Origin: Qipengyuania spongiae | Lineage (GTDB): Bacteria; Pseudomonadota; Alphaproteobacteria; Sphingomonadales; Sphingomonadaceae | DNA length: 64,000 nucleotides | NCBI RefSeq assembly: GCF_026168555.1 | Contig: NZ_CP092471.1 | Coordinates: forward strand, 1,374,501-1,438,500 | Reading direction: 5' to 3' | Shown: one piece after another, positions 8,823 through 17,162 of the stretch | How the letters are laid out: the number at the start of each line of letters is the position of its first letter | Numbering within the stretch: the first letter of the stretch is position 1 | Translations under genes and position numbers: made by a program | The notes under the pieces: generated by a model | The model's input: the letters and a program-made list of their open reading frames with translations, nothing else | Database searches by the model: none | What the model was told of the DNA's origin: nothing

Positions 8823-10003
8823 AACGCAGGGATTCCCGTGATCGCGCGGCCGAGGATCAGCGCATGGACATCGTGCGTGCCCTCGTAGGTGTTGACCGTT
8901 TCCAGGTTCACCATGTGGCGTATCACCTGATATTCCTCGGAGATGCCGTTGCCGCCATGCATGTCGCGCGCGGTGCGGGCGATATCGAGCGCCTTCCCCA
9001 CATTGTTGCGTTTGACGATGCTGATCATCTCGGGGGCGAACTTGCCCTCGTCCATCAGCCGCCCGACGCGCAGGGAGGCCTGGAGGCCGAGGCCGATGTC
9101 GGTCAGCATGTCGGCGAGCTTGAGCTGGTAGAGCTGCTTGCTGGCGAGCGGCACGCCGAACTGCTTGCGGTCGAGCCCGTATTGCCGGGCGGCGTGCATG
9201 CAGAACTCCGCTGCGCCCATGGCGCCCCAGGAAATGCCGTAGCGCGCGCGGTTGAGGCAGCCGAAGGGCCCCTTCAGCCCCTGCACATCGGGCAGCAAGG
9301 CATCGGCGCCGACATGGACATCGTCCATCACGATCATGCCGGTGGTGCTGGCGCGCAAGCTGATCTTGCCCTCGATCTTGGGCGCGGAGAGGCCCCTCAT
9401 GCCCTTTTCGAGCACGAAGCCGCGAATGCCGCCGTCATGCGCCTCGCTCTTGGCCCAGACCACGAAGACGTCGGCGAAGGGCGCATTGGAAATCCACGTC
9501 TTGGACCCATTGAGCACGTATCCGTCGCCCTCCTTGCGCGCGACCGTCGTCATTCCGCCCGGGTCGGACCCTGCGTCGGGTTCGGTGAGGCCGAAGCAGC
9601 CGATCAGCTCGCCGCTGGCAAGGCCGGGGAGGTATTTGCGCCTTTGTTCCTCGGAACCGTAGGCATGGATGGGATACATCACGAGGCTCGACTGCACGCT
9701 CGCCATCGAGCGATAGCCGCTGTCGACCCGCTCGATCTCGCGCGCGATCAGGCCGTAGGCGACATAGCTTGCGCCCGCGCCGCCATATTCCTCGGGGATC
9801 GTCGCCCCGAGAAGGCCCGCCTGGCCCATCAGCGGGAAGAGCTCGGGCGCGTCCTTTTCCTCGCGAAACGCCTCGATCACGCGCGGTTGGAGTTCGCCTT
9901 GCGCGAAACCGCGCGCGGCATCGCGGATCATCCGCTCGTCCTCGGTCAGCTGATCGTCGAGAGCGAAGGGGTCGTCCCAGGCGAATGGCACCATTCCTGC
10001 CAT
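8819..10003 (-). CDS. gcdH: Glutaryl-CoA dehydrogenase
   Basis: Acyl-CoA dehydrogenase-fold flavoenzyme that oxidises and decarboxylates glutaryl-CoA to crotonyl-CoA in lysine/tryptophan catabolism; cytoplasmic, 394 residues. The ATG at 10003 has GGAGA 5-9 nt upstream and gives the family N-terminus with [20 protein letters not shown] longer in-frame start would run into the copper-storage gene. Seen: [49 protein letters not shown] and the catalytic glutamate in [17 protein letters not shown] (Glu374). It heads the gcdH-maiA-FAH operon; the combination of a lysine-side and a tyrosine-side enzyme is noted under findings. Confidence 0.94.
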   Translation of the reverse strand: MAGMVPFAWDDPFALDDQLTEDERMIRDAARGFAQGELQPRVIEAFREEKDAPELFPLMGQAGLLGATIPEEYGGAGASYVAYGLIAREIERVDSGYRSMASVQSSLVMYPIHAYGSEEQRRKYLPGLASGELIGCFGLTEPDAGSDPGGMTTVARKEGDGYVLNGSKTWISNAPFADVFVVWAKSEAHDGGIRGFVLEKGMRGLSAPKIEGKISLRASTTGMIVMDDVHVGADALLPDVQGLKGPFGCLNRARYGISWGAMGAAEFCMHAARQYGLDRKQFGVPLASKQLYQLKLADMLTDIGLGLQASLRVGRLMDEGKFAPEMISIVKRNNVGKALDIARTARDMHGGNGISEEYQVIRHMVNLETVNTYEGTHDVHALILGRAITGIPAF

Positions 10004-10071
10004 AAAATCTCCGTTATCTGGCGTCGTCCCTGCGATGGCATCCGCGGGAGCGCGACGCAACCAGCGCCTGA

Positions 10072-10464
10072 TCAGACGACTTTGGGCAGCGCCTTGTGGC
10101 AATCCTCGGCACATTCGCGGCACATTTCAGCACATTTGGTGCAATGCGGGTTGTCGTGCTTCTCGCATTCGGCGGCACAGGTCTCGCAGGCGAGGATGCA
10201 GAGTTCGAGCTGGGCGCGCAGCACTTCGACATTCTGTGCGGTGCGGCGGACGGCGAGACGAGCTGTCGCAGCACAAACATCCGCGCAATCCAGGCAGTTG
10301 CGAATGCATTGCTGCATATCGCCATCCTCGGCGACATCGGCATCGGCGCAGCTCGTGCAGAACAGCGAGCACAGCATCGCATGGCGCGCGGCGAGAACGA
10401 GTTCTTCGGTCTTGTCGTCCACCTGAGGGTGGCGCGAGATCATATCCTGAAGCGACATGGGCAT
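10072..10464 (-). CDS. Four-helix-bundle copper-binding/storage protein (Csp3-like)
   Basis: Small cysteine-rich protein, 130 residues with 16 cysteines arranged as CxxxC and CxxC pairs along predicted helices (for example [47 protein letters not shown]). This matches the DUF326/Csp family, in which a four-helix bundle lined with cysteines stores Cu(I). No signal or Tat peptide is present, so it would be cytosolic like Csp3 rather than exported like Csp1. It has an AAGGA ribosome binding site. It stands alone between a receiver protein and gcdH, and no copper ATPase or CueR gene is nearby. The metal is inferred from the family. Confidence 0.87.
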   Translation of the reverse strand: MPMSLQDMISRHPQVDDKTEELVLAARHAMLCSLFCTSCADADVAEDGDMQQCIRNCLDCADVCAATARLAVRRTAQNVEVLRAQLELCILACETCAAECEKHDNPHCTKCAEMCRECAEDCHKALPKVV

Positions 10465-10491
10465 CCTTTCCGTCCGGAGTGTTGCTCTCCG

Positions 10492-10517
10492 AACCGTCCG
10501 GCGATGCCATATGTTCC
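10492..10517 (-). promoter_or_regulatory. Possible EcfG-type (general stress) promoter of the copper-storage gene
   Basis: On the minus strand GGAAC is followed after 16 nt by CGGTT. The alphaproteobacterial EcfG consensus is GGAAC-N16/17-CGTT. It lies 28 nt or more upstream of the copper-storage gene's start. The -10 element is imperfect, so this is tentative. Confidence 0.33.
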
Positions 10518-10540
10518 GGCCAATTCAGGCCCGCGCGATT

Positions 10541-10900
10541 TCAGTCGCGGGCGAGAACCTGCTGTACGCTGTCGATGATATTGGCGGGCGGGCAGGGCTT
10601 GGACAGCGCGCAGGCGGTCGGAAACCGGTCGCCCACATCTTCGATCCCGTATTGCCCGGAGTGGAAGATCACGGGGACGTCTTCCGCCATCAATTGTTCG
10701 GCCAGCGGAAAGACGTTGCCGTCGCTAAGCTGCACGTCGAGGATGGCGAGATCCGGCTTGTGCTTCTGGAACGACAGCATGGCCGAAGAGATGTCCTCGA
10801 AGGGACCGTCGACGGCATATCCGGCGGTTTCGACCGTATCGCACAGGTCGAGCGCGATGAGAGACTCGTCTTCCGCCACGAGAATGATCGGTTGCTTCAT
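10541..10900 (-). CDS. Stand-alone receiver-domain response regulator
   Basis: Single CheY-like receiver with no output domain, 119 residues; it acts by phospho-relay or protein contact in the cytoplasm. Seen: acidic pocket Glu10-Asp11 in VAEDES, phospho-acceptor Asp55 in LAILDVQL, switch Ser81 in FHSGQYG and Lys101 in LSKPCP, so it should be phosphorylatable. The ATG at 10900 is used. An in-frame ATG 21 nt upstream is possible, but the receiver strand starts at KQPIILV. No histidine kinase is encoded nearby, so the partner is unknown. In this group, similar short receivers are often linked to HWE/HisKA2 kinases, which is only a family-level hint. It is followed 76 nt later by the copper-storage gene. 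Confidence 0.9.
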   Translation of the reverse strand: MKQPIILVAEDESLIALDLCDTVETAGYAVDGPFEDISSAMLSFQKHKPDLAILDVQLSDGNVFPLAEQLMAEDVPVIFHSGQYGIEDVGDRFPTACALSKPCPPANIIDSVQQVLARD

Positions 10901-10941
10901 AGGTAACCCACTCCGTTCCAATTCCGCGCCCCGTATGGAAC

Positions 10942-10966
10942 GACGGCTTGATACAGGTTAGGTTCC
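10942..10966 (-). promoter_or_regulatory. Possible EcfG-type promoter of the receiver gene
   Basis: On the minus strand GGAAC is followed after 16 nt by CGTC (or after 19 nt by CGTT), about 40 nt upstream of the receiver gene's ATG. The match to GGAAC-N16/17-CGTT is partial. A similar imperfect site precedes the neighbouring copper-storage gene. Confidence 0.3.
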
Positions 10967-10976
10967 CCAAGCAGTC

Positions 10977-11627
10977 CTAACCCCGGTCAAGATTGCCATA
11001 GCGCGCGGCGAAGCCTTCACTGTCTCCTCTGGCGAGATAACCGGCCTGTTCGACCCAGTTGTCGCGCCGGATGCGGCCCTGGAACCGACCGAGCTGGGTA
11101 TCGATCCGATCGACATCCGAATCGCTCCATGCGGCGATCTGAGCGAAGCTGGTCACGCCCATCGTGCCAAGCTGTGCGGCGAGTTTGGGGCCGACACCCT
11201 TGAGACGGGTAAGATCGTCGCCCGCGCCGGTCGGGGTGGGGTCCGGAGCCGGGGCCGGGGCCGGAGTTGGCGTTGCAGTCGTCGATGGGGCCGGGACCGG
11301 GGCCGGGGCCGGGGCCGGTGGAGCGGACGTTTCCGTTTCCTCCTGCGCCTTCTCCGCCGCTGCGCTCACGATCTCGCCCGCACCGGCGAGGCCCATTGGC
11401 GTGGCGGGCGGCACCACCGGCGGGGCTTGCGGCGTCGCCGTACCCGATGGCGCGTCGATCAGTGCCTGGTTGCGCGCGGCGGGCGCGGCGCCTTCATCCA
11501 GCACATCGCGCCGGTCGCCCGTGACTTTGGTCTTGCGGGCGGCGTGGAACACGTACCAGGCAATCGCAATGCCGATCACCAGCGCCAGCAGGATCAGCAG
11601 CCAGTTGGCCTCGATCATTTCCATCAT
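10977..11627 (-). CDS. Membrane-anchored helix-hairpin-helix protein with Ala/Pro-rich linker
   Basis: A 216-residue protein in three parts: an N-terminal transmembrane helix (about 8-28), a long Ala/Pro/Thr-rich linker (about 45-135), and a C-terminal helix-hairpin-helix domain starting DDLTRLKGVGPKLAAQLG and continuing FAQIAAWSDSDVDRID. The C-terminal part matches the family often labelled predicted 5' nuclease, flap-endonuclease-like, but no catalytic acidic cluster is visible, so nuclease activity is unproven; DNA or protein binding is as likely. It starts ATGATG, 12 nt after the stop of a 45-residue membrane peptide, with AAGGAG upstream. It is the last gene of the OmpA-like / peptide / HhH operon. 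Confidence 0.82.
   Translation of the reverse strand: MMEMIEANWLLILLALVIGIAIAWYVFHAARKTKVTGDRRDVLDEGAAPAARNQALIDAPSGTATPQAPPVVPPATPMGLAGAGEIVSAAAEKAQEETETSAPPAPAPAPVPAPSTTATPTPAPAPAPDPTPTGAGDDLTRLKGVGPKLAAQLGTMGVTSFAQIAAWSDSDVDRIDTQLGRFQGRIRRDNWVEQAGYLARGDSEGFAARYGNLDRG
11229..11322. repeat. Low-complexity GGGGCC-like tandem repeat coding an Ala-Pro linker
   Basis: Runs of GGCCGG/GGGGCC units, densest at about 11287-11319, encode the alternating Ala-Pro linker of the helix-hairpin-helix protein. Such tracts are prone to length change by slippage; here the frame is intact. Confidence 0.7.
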
Positions 11628-11638
11628 GGCAATTCTCC

Positions 11639-11776
11639 TTAATCGTGGTCGTCGGCGGTACCGCTATCCGCATGGTCCTCGTGGCCGGCGCTGCTTCCCC
11701 AGATCAGCCAGCCTATGCCGAGCCCGGCTGCATAGGCCGCGAGCATCAGCACGATGAGTTCGAGCACCAGCGGCAT
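11639..11776 (-). CDS. 45-residue single-span membrane peptide
   Basis: Small gene, unrecognised. The peptide begins MPLVLELIVLMLAAYAAGLG, continues into IGWLIWG and ends in a hydrophilic His/Asp-rich tail (GHEDHADSGTADDHD). One transmembrane helix spans about residues 3-27. Its ATG lies one nucleotide after the TGA of the OmpA-like gene (TGACATG), and it ends 11 nt before the helix-hairpin-helix gene. It is therefore in the same operon and probably translationally coupled. The acidic/histidine tail could bind a metal, but that is speculation. No function is assigned. Confidence 0.72.
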   Translation of the reverse strand: MPLVLELIVLMLAAYAAGLGIGWLIWGSSAGHEDHADSGTADDHD

Positions 11777-11777
11777 G

Positions 11778-12518
11778 TCAGCGCGCGCCAGGCGTATCGA
11801 TGGGTGTGGGAGTGACCGGTTCGGTCCGGATCACCGAGAATTCGATCCGCCGGTTGGCGGGATCGGTGGGGCCCAGCCCCTCGACCGGATCGGCCGAACC
11901 GACACCTTCGGCGCGCAGGCCGGTGCGCGGAATACCGCGCGCGACCAGAGCCTCGCGCACGGCGATCGCGCGTTCGCGGCTGAGCAGCAGATTGGTCGCC
12001 TCGGTCCCGGATTCGTCGGTATGGCCGGTGACCGCGATGATCGAGCCGAGGCACGGCCGCAGCGCTTCGGCCACTTCGCCGATCAGGATGCGGCTTCCCC
12101 GGGTGAGGGCAGCCGAGCCTTCCTCGAAGCGGATGGTGCGGGTCCGCAGCAAGCCCTCGACCTCTTCCTGGCAATGCATCGGTGTGTAGGTGGGCGCATC
12201 GCTCTGCGCGACGGCGGACCCGTCGCTCCAGAAGACGCCGCCGACGCCCGGCAATTCGGACACCGCTTGCGCGACGTTGGCACGGGTTCCTTCGTCCAGA
12301 CCCTCGCCGCCGGCCAGCGTGGGGTGGCGCACGACCGCGCCTGCGGAGTTGACGAAGCGCGCCTCTACACCCTTACCTCCGGCATCGGCGATGGCGGCAG
12401 CGGCAAGCTTGCTTTTCTCCGCCGCGAATTCGTTCGCATAGCTCTCGCTGCCGATATAGCCGATCCCGGCGACGAGCACCGCGCCGGAAAGTATGGCCAG
12501 GAAAGAGCGAATATGCAT
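11778..12518 (-). CDS. OmpA-family peptidoglycan-associated protein
   Basis: A 246-residue protein with an N-terminal uncleaved anchor or signal segment (about 4-25), a middle region of about 100 residues (GVEARFVNSAGAVV...) resembling a BON-like fold, and a C-terminal OmpA domain. The OmpA domain shows RFEEGSAAL, VTGHTDESGTEATNLLLSRERA and the peptidoglycan-binding NRRIEFSV. Its role is to tie the envelope to peptidoglycan. The ATG at 12518 has AGGGA upstream; a TTG 18 nt earlier is possible. It is first in an operon with a 45-residue membrane peptide and the helix-hairpin-helix protein. A complex hairpin separates it from the flippase gene. Confidence 0.88.
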   Translation of the reverse strand: MHIRSFLAILSGAVLVAGIGYIGSESYANEFAAEKSKLAAAAIADAGGKGVEARFVNSAGAVVRHPTLAGGEGLDEGTRANVAQAVSELPGVGGVFWSDGSAVAQSDAPTYTPMHCQEEVEGLLRTRTIRFEEGSAALTRGSRILIGEVAEALRPCLGSIIAVTGHTDESGTEATNLLLSRERAIAVREALVARGIPRTGLRAEGVGSADPVEGLGPTDPANRRIEFSVIRTEPVTPTPIDTPGAR

Positions 12519-12564
12519 GGCCCGGTCCCTAACCAACCCGATGCGCCAGCAAAAGGGGGGATGC

Positions 12565-12605
12565 GAAAAGCCGCGCCTGCCGTTTCAAACGGCGTCCGGC
12601 TTTTC
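12565..12605 (-). terminator. Nested stem-loop overlapping the flippase stop codon
   Basis: Outer arms GAAAAGCCG and CGGCTTTTC (9 bp) enclose an inner hairpin GCCGTTT/AAACGGC. The flippase TGA at 12585 lies in the inner loop. Read on the minus strand the outer 3' arm ends in CTTTTC. It is a likely intrinsic terminator of the flippase transcript. Confidence 0.5.
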
Positions 12606-14135
12606 CGGTGCGACCTTGTCGCCGCCCATGCTGCGGAAGAGGATCCGATCCTCCGGCCCGAAGCCGCGCCGCCAGATCACCCAGCCATAGGTCGCGAGGA
12701 TCAGCGGAATGCCGAATGCGAGCTCGATCCATTCGGGCAGGCGGGTCACAAAGAAGCCGACGAGAATTGCCGGAGCCGCAGCCCAGATCACCGCCCAGCG
12801 CCAGTTGTTCACCGGATGGCGCAAGATGCGCGAGAGCATGACCGCCTTCACCACGCTGGCGACGCCCAGTGCAATCATCAGGCCGGCGGCGGCGGCGGCT
12901 GCCTTGAACGGCTCGCCATAGCCGAGCCGCTCGACCAGCGTGATCAATCCGATGGTGACGATCGCCTGAAGCGCGATGGTGCCGATCGAAATCCACAGAT
13001 TGCGGATACGCGCGACGTAGATCAACGCCGCTTCCGAAACGACGGCCGTGGCCGCCACGACTTCCGCCGCCAGCAGGAAGGCGAGCGCGCCGGTGCCACC
13101 CACGAAGTTCGGCCCGACCAGGCCCATCACCGCCTCGCCCGGAAGACCGAGCGCCAGGGCGATGCCCGCCTGCATCGCGGTGATCCAGAAACCGACCTGG
13201 CAGACCTGCCGCGCGATCGCCGCGTAGTTCTTCTCGGCAAGGTTGCGAGTGATGACCGGGCCGAGGATCGGCTCGAAACTGGTCTTGAGCTTTTGCGGCA
13301 GGCTCGCGACCTGCTGGGCGATGTAATAGACGCCAACTGCGGCAGGCGCGGCGAACAGGCCGAGAATGAAGATGTCGAGCCGGCGGGTGCCCCATTCGAT
13401 GGCGTCTGCGGTCGCCAGCGGCAGGGCACGCCAAGTCACGCGGCCCATGTAGCGCGGTCGCGGCCGCCAGCCTCGGGGCAGGCCGTAGGTCTTGAGGAAG
13501 GTCCACAACCCCGTCAGCAGCCCGGCGTAGATCGACAGGATATAGGCGAGCGTCAGCCCGTCCTCCGGCGTCCAGAACCACAGAACCCCGGCCATGATCG
13601 AGATCGTCCACGGCTCGACCACCGCCCGCGCGCGGACCGTGGTGGCGATGTCGAACTTGTAGGCCTGCGCCGCCAGCACGATCTCGGTCAGCGCGTAGGC
13701 GGGGATGGTCAGGACGATCAGCCGGTCGATCTCGGAATAGCGGCCCGCGGGAAACATCGGCGCGGGCACGAAATAGAGGAACACCGCCGCGATCGTGGAA
13801 AAGATCGTCGCCAGCAGAATGCCGTCGAACACCAGATTGGTCTGTGCGTGCTCCTCCCCCTCGGTCAGGCGCTGGGCGAGGCCGCGCTTCTCGCCCATCG
13901 AACAGATCAGCGCGACGAGTTCCACCACGACCAGCGCCGAAGCGAACAGGCCGAGCTTTTCCGCACCGTAGAGCCGACCGGCGATGAAGAGAAAGGGAAT
14001 GCGCGCGACCAGCCGCAGGAGGAAGCCGATGAAATTGGTCCGCCCGCCCTTGGCGAGCGCGGCGATGTCGCCGTCCTCGGTATTGGGGGCGTCGGGGGGC
14101 ATCGTGCCCAGCGGGTTCGGCGGCGTGCTGGCCAT
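12585..14135 (-). CDS. Oligosaccharide flippase / polysaccharide biosynthesis membrane protein (Wzx/MOP superfamily)
   Basis: Polytopic inner-membrane protein of 516 residues with about 12-14 hydrophobic segments, a short hydrophilic N-terminus and a family-typical GGRTNFIGFLLRLVARIPFL opening. It resembles lipid-linked oligosaccharide flippases and lipopolysaccharide biosynthesis proteins of the MOP superfamily. Substrate is unknown: no glycosyltransferase lies nearby, so the context gives no clue to which glycan is moved. The ATG at 14135 lies one nucleotide before the gpsA stop; it is therefore probably co-transcribed behind tsaD-gpsA. Confidence 0.83.
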   Translation of the reverse strand: MASTPPNPLGTMPPDAPNTEDGDIAALAKGGRTNFIGFLLRLVARIPFLFIAGRLYGAEKLGLFASALVVVELVALICSMGEKRGLAQRLTEGEEHAQTNLVFDGILLATIFSTIAAVFLYFVPAPMFPAGRYSEIDRLIVLTIPAYALTEIVLAAQAYKFDIATTVRARAVVEPWTISIMAGVLWFWTPEDGLTLAYILSIYAGLLTGLWTFLKTYGLPRGWRPRPRYMGRVTWRALPLATADAIEWGTRRLDIFILGLFAAPAAVGVYYIAQQVASLPQKLKTSFEPILGPVITRNLAEKNYAAIARQVCQVGFWITAMQAGIALALGLPGEAVMGLVGPNFVGGTGALAFLLAAEVVAATAVVSEAALIYVARIRNLWISIGTIALQAIVTIGLITLVERLGYGEPFKAAAAAAGLMIALGVASVVKAVMLSRILRHPVNNWRWAVIWAAAPAILVGFFVTRLPEWIELAFGIPLILATYGWVIWRRGFGPEDRILFRSMGGDKVAPEKPDAV

Positions 14136-14136
14136 G

Positions 14137-15126
14137 TCAGCCCTCGCGTTCGGCCTTCAGCGGACGGGCGAGCAGGGCGGAGACCACGCGGTCGGCCGGA
14201 TCGCCGTCGAGCAGGCGGACGACCCCGTTAACGATCGGCATGGCGATGCCGTGATCGCCGGCAAGCCGGGCGAGGATCGGGGCGGTAAAGGCGCCTTCGG
14301 CCACGGTCCGCCGATCGGCCATCAGGCTCTCGGCGCTGCCCCCTTCGCCGAGTGCCTTGCCGAGCGAGAAATTGCGGCTCGCGGTGGAGGTGCAGGTGAG
14401 CACCAGATCGCCGAGCCCGCACAGGCCCGCCAGCGTCTCCGCATCGGCGCCCAGCGCCTCGCCGAAGCGCAGCATCTCGGCATAGCCGCGGGCGATCAGG
14501 GCGGCCCGTGCATTCTGACCCAATCCGAGCCCATCGACCACGCCGCAGGCGATGGCGAGCACATTCTTGACCGCCCCGCCAATCTCCGCGCCGGTGACAT
14601 CCGCCGAATAATAGGGGCGGAAGGCGGGGCGCGCGATAATGGGAGCAAGCCGCTGCCACTGCGCCTCGGTACCCCCGCAGGCGAGCGTGACCGCCGTCGG
14701 GAGGCCGTCGGCGACCTCGTGCGCGAAAGTAGGACCGGATAGGATGGCCAGGTCGCTGTTCGGCGCCGCGGCCCGCGCGACGTCATTCATCAGCCGCCCG
14801 CTCGAGGCCTCGATACCTTTGGAACACAGCACCAGATCGCGGGGATGACGCGGCATTTGGCGAAGCACCGTACCCATGTGCTGGGCAGGCGTGACCACCA
14901 GCAGGATGTCGAGATCGGCCATCCCGGCAAGATCGCCGGTCGCCCGGATCGTCGGCGCGAGGCTGGCTGAAGGCAGATAAGTCGAATTGGTGTGGCTCGT
15001 GTTGATCTCGTCCACCAGCGCGGGCTCGCGCGCCCAGAGCAGGACGTCACGCCCGTCGCTTGCGAGCATCTGGGCGAGCGCCGTACCCCAAGCGCCTGCG
15101 CCGAGCACTCCGATCGAGGCGTTCAT
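14137..15126 (-). CDS. gpsA: Glycerol-3-phosphate dehydrogenase [NAD(P)+]
   Basis: Makes sn-glycerol-3-phosphate from dihydroxyacetone phosphate for phospholipid synthesis; cytoplasmic, 329 residues. Seen: Rossmann motif [13 protein letters not shown] (GAGAWG at 9-14), [40 protein letters not shown], the catalytic lysine in [19 protein letters not shown], and [14 protein letters not shown] with the nearby SRNF. The ATG at 15126 overlaps the tsaD stop by 4 nt (ATGA) and is preceded by GGGGGTGAAGG, so it is coupled to tsaD. Confidence 0.96.
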   Translation of the reverse strand: MNASIGVLGAGAWGTALAQMLASDGRDVLLWAREPALVDEINTSHTNSTYLPSASLAPTIRATGDLAGMADLDILLVVTPAQHMGTVLRQMPRHPRDLVLCSKGIEASSGRLMNDVARAAAPNSDLAILSGPTFAHEVADGLPTAVTLACGGTEAQWQRLAPIIARPAFRPYYSADVTGAEIGGAVKNVLAIACGVVDGLGLGQNARAALIARGYAEMLRFGEALGADAETLAGLCGLGDLVLTCTSTASRNFSLGKALGEGGSAESLMADRRTVAEGAFTAPILARLAGDHGIAMPIVNGVVRLLDGDPADRVVSALLARPLKAEREG

Positions 15127-16163
15127 GCCTTCACCCCCGCACCGCGCGCCGGTTCGGCCTCGGGATCGAGCGGCCAGCGCGGGCGGGCGACGAAATCGAG
15201 CGGATCGGCAGCGAAATCGGGAAGGGCAAGCCGTTCGCAACCCGCCCAGGCGATCATCGCCGCATTGTCGGTGCACAGCTTCGGCGGCGGGGCGACGAAA
15301 CGCATCCCGCGCGAGGTCGCCAGTCCTTCGAGCGCCACGCGGATCGAAGCGTTGGCCGCCACGCCTCCGGCCACGACCAGCGCGGGCACGGGTTCCATCG
15401 CGTCGAGCGCGCGGGACAGTCGATCGAGCACGCAGTCGAGCGCGGCCTGCTGAAAGCTCGCGGCGATGTCCACCGCATCGTATTGCCCGCTCTCATGCGC
15501 CCGCAGCACGGCGCTCTTGAGCCCGGCGAAGGAAAAATGCGGCTCGGCGCTGCCGAACAGGGGGCGGGGAAGAGGAACGGCCGCGGCATCGCCTTCGCGC
15601 GCCAGCCGCTCGACGGCCGGGCCGCCGGGAAAGCCGAGCCTGAGGATCTTGGCGGTCTTGTCGAACGCTTCGCCCAGTGCGTCGTCGATCGTGGTGGCGA
15701 GCCGGTGATAGCGACCGACCTCCTCGACCAGCAGGATCTGGCAATGGCCGCCCGAAACCAGCAGCAGGGCGTAGGGGAAGGCAAGCTCCGGATCGGCGAG
15801 CCGCGGGCTCAGCGCATGGCCTTCGAGATGGTTGATCGCGATCAGCGGTACGTCGCCCGCCATGGCCAGCGCCTTGGCGCTGACGAGGCCGACCATCACC
15901 CCGCCGATCAGGCCCGGCCCGGCGGTCGCGGCGATGGCATCGCAATCGTCGAGCGTCAGCCCGGCATCCTCGAGCACCTCGGCGATCATCGGAGCCAGCC
16001 GCTCGGCATGGGCGCGCGCCGCGATTTCGGGCACCACGCCGCCATAGGGCGCGTGCGCCTCGTCCTGCGAGGCGATCCGCTGGCTCAGCACCTCGCGCGA
16101 GGAGGTCACCAGCGCCGCCGCGGTTTCGTCGCAGCTCGATTCGATCCCGAGAACCACACCCAT
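15123..16163 (-). CDS. tsaD: tRNA N6-adenosine threonylcarbamoyltransferase (TsaD)
   Basis: Transfers the threonylcarbamoyl group to A37 of ANN-decoding tRNAs with TsaB and TsaE; cytoplasmic, 346 residues, usual length. Seen: [14 protein letters not shown] at the N-terminus, [11 protein letters not shown], the iron-binding HxxxH of [34 protein letters not shown], and [13 protein letters not shown] near the C-terminus. It is divergent from hemC with only 45 nt between the starts, so the two promoters share that stretch. It is first in the tsaD-gpsA-flippase operon. Confidence 0.97.
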   Translation of the reverse strand: MGVVLGIESSCDETAAALVTSSREVLSQRIASQDEAHAPYGGVVPEIAARAHAERLAPMIAEVLEDAGLTLDDCDAIAATAGPGLIGGVMVGLVSAKALAMAGDVPLIAINHLEGHALSPRLADPELAFPYALLLVSGGHCQILLVEEVGRYHRLATTIDDALGEAFDKTAKILRLGFPGGPAVERLAREGDAAAVPLPRPLFGSAEPHFSFAGLKSAVLRAHESGQYDAVDIAASFQQAALDCVLDRLSRALDAMEPVPALVVAGGVAANASIRVALEGLATSRGMRFVAPPPKLCTDNAAMIAWAGCERLALPDFAADPLDFVARPRWPLDPEAEPARGAGVKA

Positions 16164-16208
16164 CCCGCTTTCCCTTAGCGACGCAGGGCGTTAGGGCAAG
16201 GCGACGCA

Positions 16209-17162
16209 ATGCCAGCCTACCCCACGCCCGCCACCCCGACACCGGACAAGCCGCTGCGCCTCGGCACCCGTCGCTCTCCGCTCGCCATGGCGCAGGCGGA
16301 GGAAACGAAGGCGCGTCTGCTCGCCGCGCATGGCTGGGATGCGAATGCGGTCGAGCTGGTTCCGGTAACGGCCAGCGGCGACCGGATTCAGGATCGCCCG
16401 CTCGCCGAGATCGGCGGCAAGGCGCTGTGGACCCGCGAACTCGACGGCTGGCTGGTCGAGAACCGGATCGACGCTTCCGTCCATTCGATGAAGGATGTCG
16501 AGACGATCCGCCCGTTCGAACTGGCGATCACTGCGATCCTGCCACGCGCCGATCGGGCCGACCGTTTGCTGGGCGCGGCATCGATCGAGGCGCTACCGCA
16601 AGGCGCCATCGTCGGCACCAGCGCGCCGCGCCGGGCCGCGCAATTGCTCAACCGCCGCCCCGATTGCCGGGTGGTGACCTTCCGGGGCAATGTCGCCACG
16701 CGCATGGCGAAGCTCGCCGGCGGGGAGGTGGACGCGACCTTTCTCGCCGCCGCTGGGCTCGACCGGCTGGACGAAGCGGATGTCGGCGTGCGGCTCGATC
16801 CCGAGGAATGGCTGCCCGCGCCCGCCCAGGCGGCCATCGGGATCGAGTGCCGCACCGACGACGAACGGACCCGCGAATGGCTCGCCGCGATCGATCACCT
16901 GCCGAGCCATGCGGAGGTGATGGCCGAGCGCGCCCTGCTCGCCGCGCTGGGCGGGAGCTGCCACACGCCGGTCGCGGTGCTGACATCGGGCGAGGATCCG
17001 ATGCGGATGCGCGCGGCGATCTACAGCGAATGCGGTGCCGAACGGGTCGAGGGCGAGACCGAGATCGGCGAGGGGCGCGAGGGCGCGATCGCGGCTCTCG
17101 CGGCCGATCTGCTCCAGCGCGCGCCGGAAAAGGTGCGACGCCTGTTCTCCGGCCCGGTGTGA
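16209..17162 (+). CDS. hemC: Hydroxymethylbilane synthase (porphobilinogen deaminase)
   Basis: Polymerises four porphobilinogens into hydroxymethylbilane in haem and chlorin synthesis; cytoplasmic, 317 residues. Seen: LRLGTRRSPLAMAQAE, catalytic Asp96 in HSMKDVETI, the arginine-rich GTSAPRRAAQL and TFRGNVATRM, and the dipyrromethane-cofactor Cys251 in ALGGSCHTPVAV. The N-terminus carries a dozen extra Pro/Thr-rich residues before the conserved domain. Its stop shares one base with the hemD start (TGATG). First gene of the hemC-hemD-mic60-like operon. Confidence 0.97.
   Translation: MPAYPTPATPTPDKPLRLGTRRSPLAMAQAEETKARLLAAHGWDANAVELVPVTASGDRIQDRPLAEIGGKALWTRELDGWLVENRIDASVHSMKDVETIRPFELAITAILPRADRADRLLGAASIEALPQGAIVGTSAPRRAAQLLNRRPDCRVVTFRGNVATRMAKLAGGEVDATFLAAAGLDRLDEADVGVRLDPEEWLPAPAQAAIGIECRTDDERTREWLAAIDHLPSHAEVMAERALLAALGGSCHTPVAVLTSGEDPMRMRAAIYSECGAERVEGETEIGEGREGAIAALAADLLQRAPEKVRRLFSGPV

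Noticed and set aside
10004..10123. 40-codon N-terminal extension of gcdH
   Set aside because: It overlaps the copper-storage gene and lacks family similarity; the ATG at 10003 has a good ribosome binding site.
10956..10982. GGTTAGG...CCTAACC inverted repeat at the end of the helix-hairpin-helix gene
   Set aside because: A 13-nt loop, a short stem and no T run make it weak as a terminator, and it overlaps the stop codon; it may be chance.
11287..11319. GGGGCC repeat as a possible phase-variation switch
   Set aside because: The repeat is imperfect and its common unit length is a multiple of three, so length changes would alter the linker rather than switch the frame.
11754..14231. 825-codon open frame on the plus strand across the OmpA-like and flippase genes
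   Set aside because: It is antisense to two recognisable proteins, has no domain motifs and is rich in Arg, Asp, Gly and Gln, as expected for the shadow of GC-rich codons.
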